Virus record (IMG/VR): IMGVR_UViG_3300043449_001609
Span: 1-64,000 of that record
Source of the DNA: a virus
Direction: 5' to 3' (one strand)
Length of the DNA: 64,000 bases
Below, piece after piece: positions 8,156 to 15,496 of this stretch. Made by a program: the position numbers and the translations under genes. Under the pieces are notes generated by a model. That model had not been told where the DNA came from and did not search any database. It worked only from the letters and a program-made list of their open reading frames with translations. The number at the start of each line of letters is the position of its first letter. Positions within the stretch are counted from its first letter, which is position 1.

Positions 8156-9601
8156 GTGCAAAACTTTTTTGATGTCGTACAGACCCGCACCGGCGACGCT
8201 ATTTACGGCGCGTCCGTGAGTGTGCACAACTCAGGCGGATCGCTTGCTACGATATACAGCGATGATGGGGTGACGCAGCAGACGAACCCCATGACAACGA
8301 ACGCAGATGGGGAGTACTCCTTTTTCGCCGCGGACGGCAAGTACTCAATCACCATTACGGCTACCGGGTACGACACGCAGGTACGCTCCGGAGTTGTCCT
8401 GTACGATGCTGCAGTGGCACAACCATTGTCGGCTACTGACGTCTCGTTTCCGACCCAAAACGATGTTCTGGCCTATATTGACGGGCTATGGCGTAACAGC
8501 CCCGGCTGGAGCGGCGTCAGCTTGTTGCCGCTGAATAATACGTGGACTGGCACGAACACGTTCACTGCCACTGTAACGGCAGATCAGTTGTATGCGTCGT
8601 TTGTAAAAATAGGCGGGAGCTACTGGATATACGGCGACGGTTCGTTTGCCGGCGATTATATGCGCTGGGAGTACTCATCGGATGGTGTGACTGGCGGCGC
8701 CGCGTTTATACCCAGTGCAGCAACAGCGGCATACAATTTTTACATAGACAGCACGCACGCTGTAGCCATTGAGGACACAGGAAACATCCTGCTGTACTCT
8801 GGGGCACCTACAATCTCCAGTGCATACCACGTCGTCCCAAAAGGCTACGCTGACGCCACGTACGCGCCGAAAGGTGCTGCCACTGCCAGCGGAATTACTA
8901 TGACCAGCGCGCGTCTTCTCGGGCGCACGACGGCAAGCACAGGAGCCATTGAGGAACTGACGGTTGGTGCTGGCTTGACGCTGAGTGCCGGCGCGCTCGG
9001 GCGCCCTGCATTGACGGGAGATGTCACGGCGTCGGCCGATAGCAACGCCACCACGATTGCCAATAACGCCGTTACCACGGCAAAGATTAATGATACGGCG
9101 GTTACGACTGCCAAGATCACCGACGCCAATGTCACGAACGCCAAGCTGGCGAACATGGCGAACAGCACCATCAAGGGTCGCACCACGTCTGGCACTGGCG
9201 TGCCAGAAGACATGACCGCGGCGCAGACCGCTGCCATTGTGCAGGGTGACGGCCTCACGGTCGACCTATGCGGGTTCCGTGGCGTGCCGTTGAACTCTCA
9301 GAGCGCCGACTACGGAATAGTAGCGGCGGATTCAGGCAAGACAATTGCGCACCCCTCTACGGACGCTAACAATCGGACGTTCACGATCCCTGCCAACGGC
9401 AGTGTTGCGTTCCCAATCGGAACTGCCCTGACGTTCTCCAACATGAGCGCCAATTCACTAACCATCGCCATCACGACGGATACGATGTATCTGGCGGGGG
9501 CAGGCACTACGGGATCGCGCACATTGGCCCAGTATGGTGTAGCGACGGCGCTCAAGCTCACGTCCACAACGTGGCTTATCAGCGGCACGGGGTTGGCCTA
9601 A
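8156..9601 (+). CDS. Tailspike 2: same anchor domain, different body
   Basis: 481 residues, GTG start at 8156 one base after the previous stop. The first ~88 residues repeat the anchor of tailspike 1 at roughly three residues in four, with many synonymous base changes, so this is an old, selected duplication. The body is unrelated: a short linker, Thr/Ala-rich repeats (VTTAKINDTAVTTAKITDAN) and a C-terminal beta domain. The TTAKI repeats resemble triple-stranded fibre stalks. Both spikes probably dock on the same virion site or form a branched pair. Binding specificity is unknown. Confidence 0.8.
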   Translation: MQNFFDVVQTRTGDAIYGASVSVHNSGGSLATIYSDDGVTQQTNPMTTNADGEYSFFAADGKYSITITATGYDTQVRSGVVLYDAAVAQPLSATDVSFPTQNDVLAYIDGLWRNSPGWSGVSLLPLNNTWTGTNTFTATVTADQLYASFVKIGGSYWIYGDGSFAGDYMRWEYSSDGVTGGAAFIPSAATAAYNFYIDSTHAVAIEDTGNILLYSGAPTISSAYHVVPKGYADATYAPKGAATASGITMTSARLLGRTTASTGAIEELTVGAGLTLSAGALGRPALTGDVTASADSNATTIANNAVTTAKINDTAVTTAKITDANVTNAKLANMANSTIKGRTTSGTGVPEDMTAAQTAAIVQGDGLTVDLCGFRGVPLNSQSADYGIVAADSGKTIAHPSTDANNRTFTIPANGSVAFPIGTALTFSNMSANSLTIAITTDTMYLAGAGTTGSRTLAQYGVATALKLTSTTWLISGTGLA

Positions 9602-10359
9602 TGGGCGGTACGTTTCAGGCTTTGTTGATGGTGCGAGGCGAACAAGTGATTCCGTTCTCGGCTGTGTCGCTGTTGCTGCACATGAACGGAGCGGACGGCA
9701 GCACGACGTTCACTGACAGCAGCAGCTACGCCACGAACCCGAGCCACATATTTTCATGGCCGAAGATCTCCAGCACGTCGCCGAAGTTCGGCAACGGCTG
9801 TGGTTCTTTTGGGGTAACTGGCGCGGGCGACAACGGCTATTTAGACCGTAGCTACGTGTCGTACCTCGACTTCAGTTCGGGGAATTTCACGGTCCAGTAT
9901 TGGTTTCGCTCGACCAATTCGGCGCAGGTTTCTCGGCGCATGATTTCGTTCTGTAAGGCAGGGCCTTCTGCGGCCGCCGACTTCCAGTACACCATCGCTA
10001 TCAACAGCGGCGGGACGCTCTATGCCAGCGTGTACTCGGGGTCTACAGGGTACACCGTGGGATCAGCGTTATGGTCGACGTATGCCGATGGCAACTGGCA
10101 CTTCCTCGAACTCTGTCGGATAGGTAATGATTTTTTCATGCTTATAGATGGTTCTGTGATCGGCTCAATAACGCAGAGTATTACGTTGAACACCAACGCC
10201 GCGTGGCTACTAGAGATCGGCGCGATTCAGCCCTCGGTTAGCCAGCCGTACAGCGGATACTTTGACGACATGCGACTAATCAAAGGGTATGGCTTGAAGT
10301 ACACCAGCGTACCGACAGCCCAGTTTTCCGATAGCTCCGTGAACCCAACAGGCGGCTGA
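9601..10359 (+). CDS. Concanavalin A/LamG-like tail protein
   Basis: 252 residues from the ATG overlapping the previous stop. The sequence has the jelly-roll signature of LamG/ConA-like lectins: an opening LLLHMNGADGSTTFTDSS, SGNFTVQYWFRSTN, GNWHFLELCRIGNDFFMLID, and the ending YSGYFDDMRLIKGYGLKYTS. Phages often carry this fold in tail proteins that bind glycans. It lies directly behind two tailspikes, which supports a receptor-recognition role. A bare glycan-binding module is more likely than an enzyme because no catalytic Glu pair is evident. Confidence 0.78.
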   Translation: MGGTFQALLMVRGEQVIPFSAVSLLLHMNGADGSTTFTDSSSYATNPSHIFSWPKISSTSPKFGNGCGSFGVTGAGDNGYLDRSYVSYLDFSSGNFTVQYWFRSTNSAQVSRRMISFCKAGPSAAADFQYTIAINSGGTLYASVYSGSTGYTVGSALWSTYADGNWHFLELCRIGNDFFMLIDGSVIGSITQSITLNTNAAWLLEIGAIQPSVSQPYSGYFDDMRLIKGYGLKYTSVPTAQFSDSSVNPTGG

Positions 10360-10360
10360 C

Positions 10361-11068
10361 ATGACAAGCGTACTATCAGGAACAGGGACTACATCGGGCG
10401 TCACTACGTTCGATCTGGACCTCACCGAGATTATCGAGGAGGCATACGAGCGCTGTGGCGCCGAGCTGCGTACGGGATATGAGGTACGCACAGCGCGCCG
10501 TTCGCTCAACCTGTTACTGCAGGACTGGGCCAATCGCGGCATAAACCTGTGGACGCTAGAGGAAGGCACGCAAGTGCTGACGGCTGGGACGGACACCTAC
10601 GTGTTGCCCACGGACACGGTCGACCTGCTCGATCATGTGATCCGCACCGGTAGCGGCACCACGCAGTCCGACATCACTATTTCGCGCATCAGCTCCTCCA
10701 CGTACGCGAGCATCCCCACCAAGACGTCAGCAGGTCGGCCCATCCAAATCTGGGTGCAGCGCTTGCTCACGCCGCAGTTCACGGTGTGGCCGGTGCCGGA
10801 CGACACCCAGACGTACACGTTGGTCTATTGGCGCTTGCGGCGCATGGACGACATGCTGACAGGGGTGAACACAACCGACGTGCCGTTCCGTCTGTTGCCG
10901 GCGCTGGTCGCAGGGCTGGCGTACTACCTGTCCATGAAGGTGCAGGGCGCGCTGGAGCGCATGCCCGCACTGAAGGCGCAGTACGATGAGTTCTGGCAGA
11001 TGGCTGCCGACGAAGACCGCGAGAAGGCGCCGATACGGCTCGTGCCGCGTGCGATGCCGTGGCGGTGA
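10361..11068 (+). CDS. Head-tail connector / tail accessory protein (P22 gp4-like)
   Basis: 235 residues, ATG one base after the previous stop. Key segment: LTEIIEEAYERCGAELRTG then ARRSLNLLLQDWANRGINLW, the hallmark N-terminal helix pair of connector proteins in P22-like and marine short-tailed phages. This is followed by strand-rich DTYVLPTDTVDLLD and a C-terminal helical part (LPALVAGLAYYLSMKV). It would bind beneath the portal and start the tail. It shares an operon with the adaptor at 11794 and the tail hub at 15497. Assignment is by recognised sequence pattern, not structure. Confidence 0.75.
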   Translation: MTSVLSGTGTTSGVTTFDLDLTEIIEEAYERCGAELRTGYEVRTARRSLNLLLQDWANRGINLWTLEEGTQVLTAGTDTYVLPTDTVDLLDHVIRTGSGTTQSDITISRISSSTYASIPTKTSAGRPIQIWVQRLLTPQFTVWPVPDDTQTYTLVYWRLRRMDDMLTGVNTTDVPFRLLPALVAGLAYYLSMKVQGALERMPALKAQYDEFWQMAADEDREKAPIRLVPRAMPWR

Positions 11069-11071
11069 AGC

Positions 11072-11461
11072 ATGAGCAGCCAATTCGCCTCTGGAAAAAT
11101 CGCGATTGCGGTGTGCGACCGCTGTGGCTTCCAGTACAAGCTGAAAGAGCTCAAGACGCTCACGATCAAGACCAAGCAGGTCAACCTGCTGGTGTGCCCG
11201 TCGTGCTGGGAGCCGGATCATCCGCAGCTCCAGCTGGGTATGTACCCCGTATCAGACCCGCAGGCACTGCGCAACCCCCGGAGGGATACATCCTACGAGG
11301 CTTCTGGTACACTTCCGGACGGCTCCATTGGCGAGGGCAGCAGGGTGTTTCAGTGGGGGTGGAACCCGGTCGGGGGCTCCCGCGCATTCGACGCTGACAT
11401 GACGAAGAACGACCTTGTCCTGACCATCTTGGTAGGCACGGTCACAGTGACCACCACGTGA
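11072..11461 (+). CDS. Zinc-ribbon virion-associated protein
   Basis: 129 residues. An N-terminal zinc ribbon, CDRCGFQYKLKEL...CPSCWEPDHPQLQLG (CxxC ~24 residues apart), is followed by a Pro/Ser-rich linker and a short strand-rich C-terminus ending VGTVTVTTT. Small proteins with CxRCG...CxxCWxPDHPQ are common among connector genes of short-tailed phages; the function is unproven. It lies three bases behind the gp4-like connector. Confidence 0.72.
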   Translation: MSSQFASGKIAIAVCDRCGFQYKLKELKTLTIKTKQVNLLVCPSCWEPDHPQLQLGMYPVSDPQALRNPRRDTSYEASGTLPDGSIGEGSRVFQWGWNPVGGSRAFDADMTKNDLVLTILVGTVTVTTT

Positions 11462-11471
11462 GGGTATGACC

Positions 11472-11591
11472 ATGAAGAACGCCAGCAAACCCAGCGGAAA
11501 GGGCAACGTCGGTAAGACGAACGCCAACATGCTGAAGCTCGGTCGCAACCGTGCCAAGATCGCCGCCCAGAAAGGCGGAAAAGGAGCCTGA
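11472..11591 (+). CDS. Very small basic protein
   Basis: 39 residues from ATG 11472, preferred over ATG 11466 because GAGGG (11460-11464) is then 7 nt away. The product is Lys/Asn/Gly-rich: it begins MKNASKPSGKGNVGKTNANM, continues LKLGRNRAKIA and ends in GGKGA. It lies between the zinc-ribbon gene and the next small gene, and its last codons hold the AAGGAG used by that gene. It resembles the small basic block at 5434-6197. Function unknown. Confidence 0.6.
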   Translation: MKNASKPSGKGNVGKTNANMLKLGRNRAKIAAQKGGKGA

Positions 11592-11592
11592 C

Positions 11593-11790
11593 ATGCCTAC
11601 CTACAAACAGCCGTCCAAAGTCGCGTCGCCGGAAGCCGGCCCCGCCAAGGTGCGGGAGACTCTGCGTGCCAACGTCACGATTGCCAATCGGCGCAGCAAC
11701 GCGTACGACGGCGTCAAGACGTCCGGCATCAAGGTTCGCGGCACGGGTGCAGCAACCAAGGGTTTGATGGCCCGCGGCCCGATGGCATGA
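11593..11790 (+). CDS. Small conserved structural-type protein
   Basis: 65 residues from ATG 11593 (AAGGAG 6 nt upstream; the longer frame upstream overlaps the previous gene and has no better start). The C-terminus SGIKVRGTGAATKGLMARGP is a well-recognised signature of short virion-related proteins in many short-tailed phages, next to connector genes. Basic and Gly-rich. Exact role not established. Confidence 0.75.
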   Translation: MPTYKQPSKVASPEAGPAKVRETLRANVTIANRRSNAYDGVKTSGIKVRGTGAATKGLMARGPMA

Positions 11791-11793
11791 TCC

Positions 11794-12456
11794 ATGAACT
11801 ACACGCAGCTCGTTGCGGCAGTTCAGTCGTACCTTGAGGACACGGACAGCACGTTCGTCGCGCTGATCCCGACGTTCATCACGCAGGCGGAGACACGGAT
11901 ATTCAACACCGTGCAGTTTCCGGCGCTGCGCCGCACGTCGCTGGGTAACGCCACCATCAGCAATCGGTTCTTGAGCTGCCCCAGCGACTTCCTTGCCCCC
12001 TACTCTCTGGCCGTCGTGCTGAGCACGGGGGAGTATCGGTTCCTGCTGAACAAGGACGCGACGTTCATTCGCGAAGCCTACCCAACGATCACCGCGACCG
12101 GCATCCCGCGCTACTACGCGCTGTTTGGTCCGCAGTACACGGACGCCACCGAGTTGTCGCTGATCTTGGGGCCGACGCCCAACGCCACCTACAGCATGGA
12201 GCTCCAGTACTTCTTCTACCCCGAGTCGATCACGGTCGCCGCGAGCGGCACGACGTGGTTGGGTGACAACTACGATCCGGTGCTGTTGTATGGCACGCTG
12301 GTCGAGGCGTACACCTACATGAAGGGTGAGGCGGACCTGCTGCAGCTGTACGACGCGAAGTACAAGGAAGCCCTTGCCCAAGCCAAGCGTCTGGGAGACG
12401 CCATGGAGCGGCAGGACTCGTACCGCGGCGGCCAGTACCGACAGGCGGTGACCTGA
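11794..12456 (+). CDS. Tail adaptor protein (phage SU10-type adaptor)
   Basis: 220 residues. N-terminal helices NYTQLVAAVQSYLEDTD and LIPTFITQAETRIFNTVQ, an LPSDFLAPYSL-like segment (CPSDFLAPYSLAVVL) and a C-terminal helical stretch (ALAQAKRLGDAMERQDSYR) follow the order seen in the adaptor that sits under the portal in SU10-like short-tailed phages. With the gp4-like protein it would form the portal-tail joint. Start ATG 11794 is four bases after the preceding stop. Recognition is by pattern and context. Confidence 0.75.
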   Translation: MNYTQLVAAVQSYLEDTDSTFVALIPTFITQAETRIFNTVQFPALRRTSLGNATISNRFLSCPSDFLAPYSLAVVLSTGEYRFLLNKDATFIREAYPTITATGIPRYYALFGPQYTDATELSLILGPTPNATYSMELQYFFYPESITVAASGTTWLGDNYDPVLLYGTLVEAYTYMKGEADLLQLYDAKYKEALAQAKRLGDAMERQDSYRGGQYRQAVT

Positions 12457-12457
12457 C

Positions 12458-12883
12458 ATGGCTATCCAGCAGACGGCCACATACAGTTTCGCAGCACAGC
12501 TGCCTGTTGGCACGCACGTGTTTGGCACTGACGTCCTCAAGATGGCGCTGTACATCAGCACCGCAACACTCAACGCCGACACGACGGCGTACACGGCGTC
12601 TGGTGAGGTGTCGGCCACTGGGTACACAGCTGGAGGCGCCACGTTGACAGGGGTTGCCGTGACATCGTCGGATGGTGTGGCGTGCATCACTTTTGCGGCG
12701 CCGGTGTGGACGGCAGCGCTGACGGCGCGCGGCGCACTGATATACAACTCGTCCAAGGCGAACGCTGCCATTGCCGTGTTGGACTTTGGCGGGGACAAGA
12801 CATCCACCACCACGTTCACCGTAACGCCGCCGGCGGCCACATCCACGAGTGCGGTCATCCGCATTCGCGTGGGCAACATTTAA
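12458..12883 (+). CDS. Beta-rich structural protein, unknown role
   Basis: 141 residues, one base after the adaptor gene. It begins with LKMALY-type strands (FGTDVLKMALYISTATLNAD) and continues with Thr/Ala-rich strands to VIRIRVGNI. Proteins starting this way, with an early K-(M/V)-A-L-Y strand, occur beside connector and fibre genes in many phages. It precedes the S74 fibre by nine bases (AAGGAGG in the gap). Probably a minor tail protein. Confidence 0.6.
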   Translation: MAIQQTATYSFAAQLPVGTHVFGTDVLKMALYISTATLNADTTAYTASGEVSATGYTAGGATLTGVAVTSSDGVACITFAAPVWTAALTARGALIYNSSKANAAIAVLDFGGDKTSTTTFTVTPPAATSTSAVIRIRVGNI

Positions 12884-12892
12884 GGAGGCGTC

Positions 12893-14299
12893 ATGCCCAG
12901 TTCATATTCCACCAACCTTGCGCTGGAGCTGATGGCCACCGGCGACAAGGCCGGCCTATGGGGAGACATCACCAACACCAACCTCGGCACTCTGATTGAG
13001 CAGGCTATCAGCGGGTACGTGACGCAGGCCATCACGGATGGCGCCGACACCGTCATCACGATCCCGAACGGTGCCACGGGCGTGGCGCGGAACATGTTTC
13101 TGGAGCTGACGGGCGCGCTGTCTGCTGCACGCAATCTGATTGTCCCTGCCAACAAGAAACTGTACTTCATCTACAACAACACCACCGGCGGCAGTGGGTA
13201 TGCTGTGACGGTGAAGGTCAGCGGGCAGACGGGCGTGTCCGTCCCCAACGGCGCCAAGATGCTGCTGGTGTGCGATGGCACCGACGTTGAGCTGGCAACA
13301 ACGTACATGCGCATGACGGGGATGACGTCCTCGGGTGCGGTGGGTATTGGCACAACGACGCCGCTATTTTCTCTTGATGTGAGCGGCACCGGCGCAGACA
13401 CATTCATTCGCCAGATCAATACCGGCACTTCGGCATCCGACGACTCTATCGTCTCTGTGCAGACAAGCTCGACAGGCACGACAGCTACCGTATCGGGGTT
13501 GTATTTCGGGGACGGAGACAACCAAACAATAGGCCGCTTGTGGTACCAGCACGCTGACGACTCCATGGCGTTCTACACGAACAGCACTGAAAAGCTTCGT
13601 GTGACTTCAGCCGGGTATGTTGGTATTGGCACCACAAGCCCAAACTGGAAACTTGATGTACAAGGCACTGGAACTGACACATTCTTCCGCCAGTTGAATA
13701 CCGGAACCTCCGCTTCCGACGACTCAATTATCTCCATACAGACCAGCTCGACTGGCGCCACAGCTACGTTGTCCGGCATCTACTTCGGAGACGGCGATAG
13801 CCAGACGGTTGGGCGTATCTGGTACAGCCACAGCTCCAACAACTTGCAGTTCTGGACAAGTGACACGTACCAAGGGGCTATCGACACGGATGGCAACTGG
13901 TTGGTCGGGTACAGCGGCTCCAACGGCGCGTACAAGCTGCAGGTCAACTCCCAGATATTCGCCACCAACGCCACGATTGCCACGTCCGATGGTCGATACA
14001 AGGAAAACGTGCAGGCGCTGGAGGCTGGGCTGAGTGTGATCGAGAAGTTGCGCCCGGTTACCTTCACGTGGCGCCCGCACACGGTGCACAACTTCCCTGT
14101 CGGGACGACCGACATCGGTTTCATCGCGCAGGAGGTGAAGACTGCGCTGCCGTTCTGGTATGGCGGCGCCGTGGTGAAGGAGAACTCGATTGGCGACGAG
14201 CCGTTCCTTGGCATGGCCGACAGCAAACTGATCCCGATTCTGGTTCGTGCGGTGCAGGAACTGGCCGCCCGAGTTTCTGAACTGGAGGGTGCGCGGTGA
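12893..14299 (+). CDS. Tail fibre with C-terminal S74 intramolecular chaperone
   Basis: 468 residues. The N-terminus STNLALELMATGDKAGLWGD...TNTNLGTLIEQAISGY is a typical virion-attachment domain. The middle holds two copies of a ~93-residue repeat beginning VGIGTTTP and VGIGTTSP, each containing NTGTSASDDSI and YFGDGD. The C-terminus SDGRYKENVQALE...IEKLRPVTFTW...IGFIAQEV is the S74 chaperone/autoprotease of endosialidase-type fibres, with the conserved Ser (S of SDGRYKEN) at the cleavage point. The last coiled coil (VQELAARVSELEGAR) would trimerise. The chaperone is normally released after folding. Confidence 0.9.
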   Translation: MPSSYSTNLALELMATGDKAGLWGDITNTNLGTLIEQAISGYVTQAITDGADTVITIPNGATGVARNMFLELTGALSAARNLIVPANKKLYFIYNNTTGGSGYAVTVKVSGQTGVSVPNGAKMLLVCDGTDVELATTYMRMTGMTSSGAVGIGTTTPLFSLDVSGTGADTFIRQINTGTSASDDSIVSVQTSSTGTTATVSGLYFGDGDNQTIGRLWYQHADDSMAFYTNSTEKLRVTSAGYVGIGTTSPNWKLDVQGTGTDTFFRQLNTGTSASDDSIISIQTSSTGATATLSGIYFGDGDSQTVGRIWYSHSSNNLQFWTSDTYQGAIDTDGNWLVGYSGSNGAYKLQVNSQIFATNATIATSDGRYKENVQALEAGLSVIEKLRPVTFTWRPHTVHNFPVGTTDIGFIAQEVKTALPFWYGGAVVKENSIGDEPFLGMADSKLIPILVRAVQELAARVSELEGAR

Positions 14300-14646
14300 A
14301 ATACTTCACTGAAGCTGAGTTTGTGTGCTCGTGCTGCGGCGAAAACGGGATGCTTCGCTCTACCATGGAAGCGCTCGACCGACTGCGCGGTGAGTGTGGG
14401 TTTCCCTTCATCATCACCAGCGGGTACAGATGCCCGAAGCACAACGAAGCGGTGGGTGGGGAAAAGAACTCCATGCACATGCGTGGCATAGCTGCCGATA
14501 TTGCGTGCAGCGCGTCACAGGCGTACATCATTCTTTCCCTTGCCGCACGCCATGGGTTTCGCGGCATCGGTGTGTCGCAGAAGGGTTACAGTCGGTTCGT
14601 TCATCTGGACACGCGGGATACGCCCGCAGTTGTCTGGTCCTACTAG
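14296..14646 (+). CDS. Endolysin: M15-family peptidase (D-Ala-type)
   Basis: 116 residues, start overlapping the fibre stop. Zn-peptidase signature: ITSGYRCPKHNEAVGGEKNS, then MHMRGIAADI (H-x6-D metal ligands) and FVHLDTR (third His ligand). This is the M15_3 family that cleaves peptidoglycan peptide cross-links. The full length matches single-domain phage lysins; no signal peptide is present, so release needs a holin. It heads the lysis cluster together with the membrane proteins at 14657-15485. Confidence 0.92.
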   Translation: MKYFTEAEFVCSCCGENGMLRSTMEALDRLRGECGFPFIITSGYRCPKHNEAVGGEKNSMHMRGIAADIACSASQAYIILSLAARHGFRGIGVSQKGYSRFVHLDTRDTPAVVWSY

Positions 14647-14656
14647 GAGGTGTGTC

Positions 14657-14854
14657 ATGCCCGGTGATGGAGTAAAGACAGAGCGCAAGTCGTGGTACAA
14701 GTCGAAGACGATCATCGTCAATGCGGCGATTGGTAGTCTTGCATCGGCAGCCCCGGAACTGGTTGCGTTGATCCCCCCGCAGTATCAGGTGCTTGGGGTC
14801 GTGGCGATCAACCTGCTCCTGCGCAAGTTCACGAACCAGCCGTTGGGCAAGTAG
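14657..14854 (+). CDS. Small membrane protein, lysis-cluster candidate
   Basis: 65 residues from ATG 14657 with AGGAGG 6 nt upstream. A basic N-terminus (KTERKSWYKSKT) leads to a hydrophobic helix starting IIVNAAIGSLASAAP, and a second hydrophobic stretch (VLGVVAINLLLRKF) follows. Small two-segment proteins of this type directly after an endolysin are often holins or holin partners; here that is a contextual inference. Confidence 0.6.
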   Translation: MPGDGVKTERKSWYKSKTIIVNAAIGSLASAAPELVALIPPQYQVLGVVAINLLLRKFTNQPLGK

Positions 14855-15159
14855 TGCGAACGTATTGTATGACGACGCAATACGTTTCTGCTTTCATTCA
14901 CTTTCTCGTGTTGGCTTACGCAACGCGCATTGTGTGTACATGGAGGCACGACAGACGCATTCCTCGTCAGGATGATGTGTCCGCGGTACGTGTTGGGTTC
15001 TTGCTCAGCTTCCTGCTTTTTGCGGGTGCTGCCGTCGAAGACTTTGTCAGAACAGGGTACCAGCATGCCATGTGGCATTTGGCGTCTGCGTCCTGCGTGA
15101 TAGTGGTTGGGATGGTCGTCTGTATCGTGCGCGGTGTGGGACGAAAAAAAGAGCCATAA
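14854..15159 (+). CDS. Membrane protein, lysis-cluster candidate
   Basis: 101 residues from a GTG that overlaps the previous stop (TAGTG). Three predicted membrane segments: YVSAFIHFLVLAYATRIV, VGFLLSFLLFAGAAV and CVIVVGMVVCIVRGV, with a basic C-terminus (GRKKEP). Candidate holin, antiholin or spanin-like component between the endolysin and another membrane protein. No homologous family is recognised. Confidence 0.62.
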   Translation: MRTYCMTTQYVSAFIHFLVLAYATRIVCTWRHDRRIPRQDDVSAVRVGFLLSFLLFAGAAVEDFVRTGYQHAMWHLASASCVIVVGMVVCIVRGVGRKKEP

Positions 15160-15170
15160 GGGGCAGGCTA

Positions 15171-15485
15171 ATGATCGAGGTGGAAGACGTTATGAACGCC
15201 AGCAAACCCGGCGTGATGGGAGCGGCAGCGGCACTGTTGGGCTATCTTGCCAACGTGGCGCATCGGGGCGCTCCGTTCAGTAGGCGAGCACTGTTTCTAT
15301 CCATGTTCTCCGGTGGGGTGCTGGGCACGCTCGTGCAGTACTCGTGGCCGCCGGACTTGCCCGGTATGGGAGCAGCCATCAGCCTGATCGGCATGGCGAA
15401 TCTCGTGTTCGTGGCCGGTGTGCAGGACGGCGTGCCCACTCTCACGAAGCGGCTCATGGACTGGTTGGCCGGTCGTATCAAGTAA
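15171..15485 (+). CDS. Holin-like membrane protein
   Basis: 104 residues from ATG 15171 (AAGGGG upstream); the frame extends further 5' but overlaps the previous gene. Hydrophobic segments VMGAAAALLGYLANV, ALFLSMFSGGVLGTLVQY and MGAAISLIGMANLVFVAGV suggest three membrane passes, and the tail is basic (TKRLMDWLAGRIK). The layout fits a class of phage holins. Best holin candidate in the cluster by size and topology, but unproven. Confidence 0.62.
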   Translation: MIEVEDVMNASKPGVMGAAAALLGYLANVAHRGAPFSRRALFLSMFSGGVLGTLVQYSWPPDLPGMGAAISLIGMANLVFVAGVQDGVPTLTKRLMDWLAGRIK

Positions 15486-15496
15486 CGCGAGGGTAC

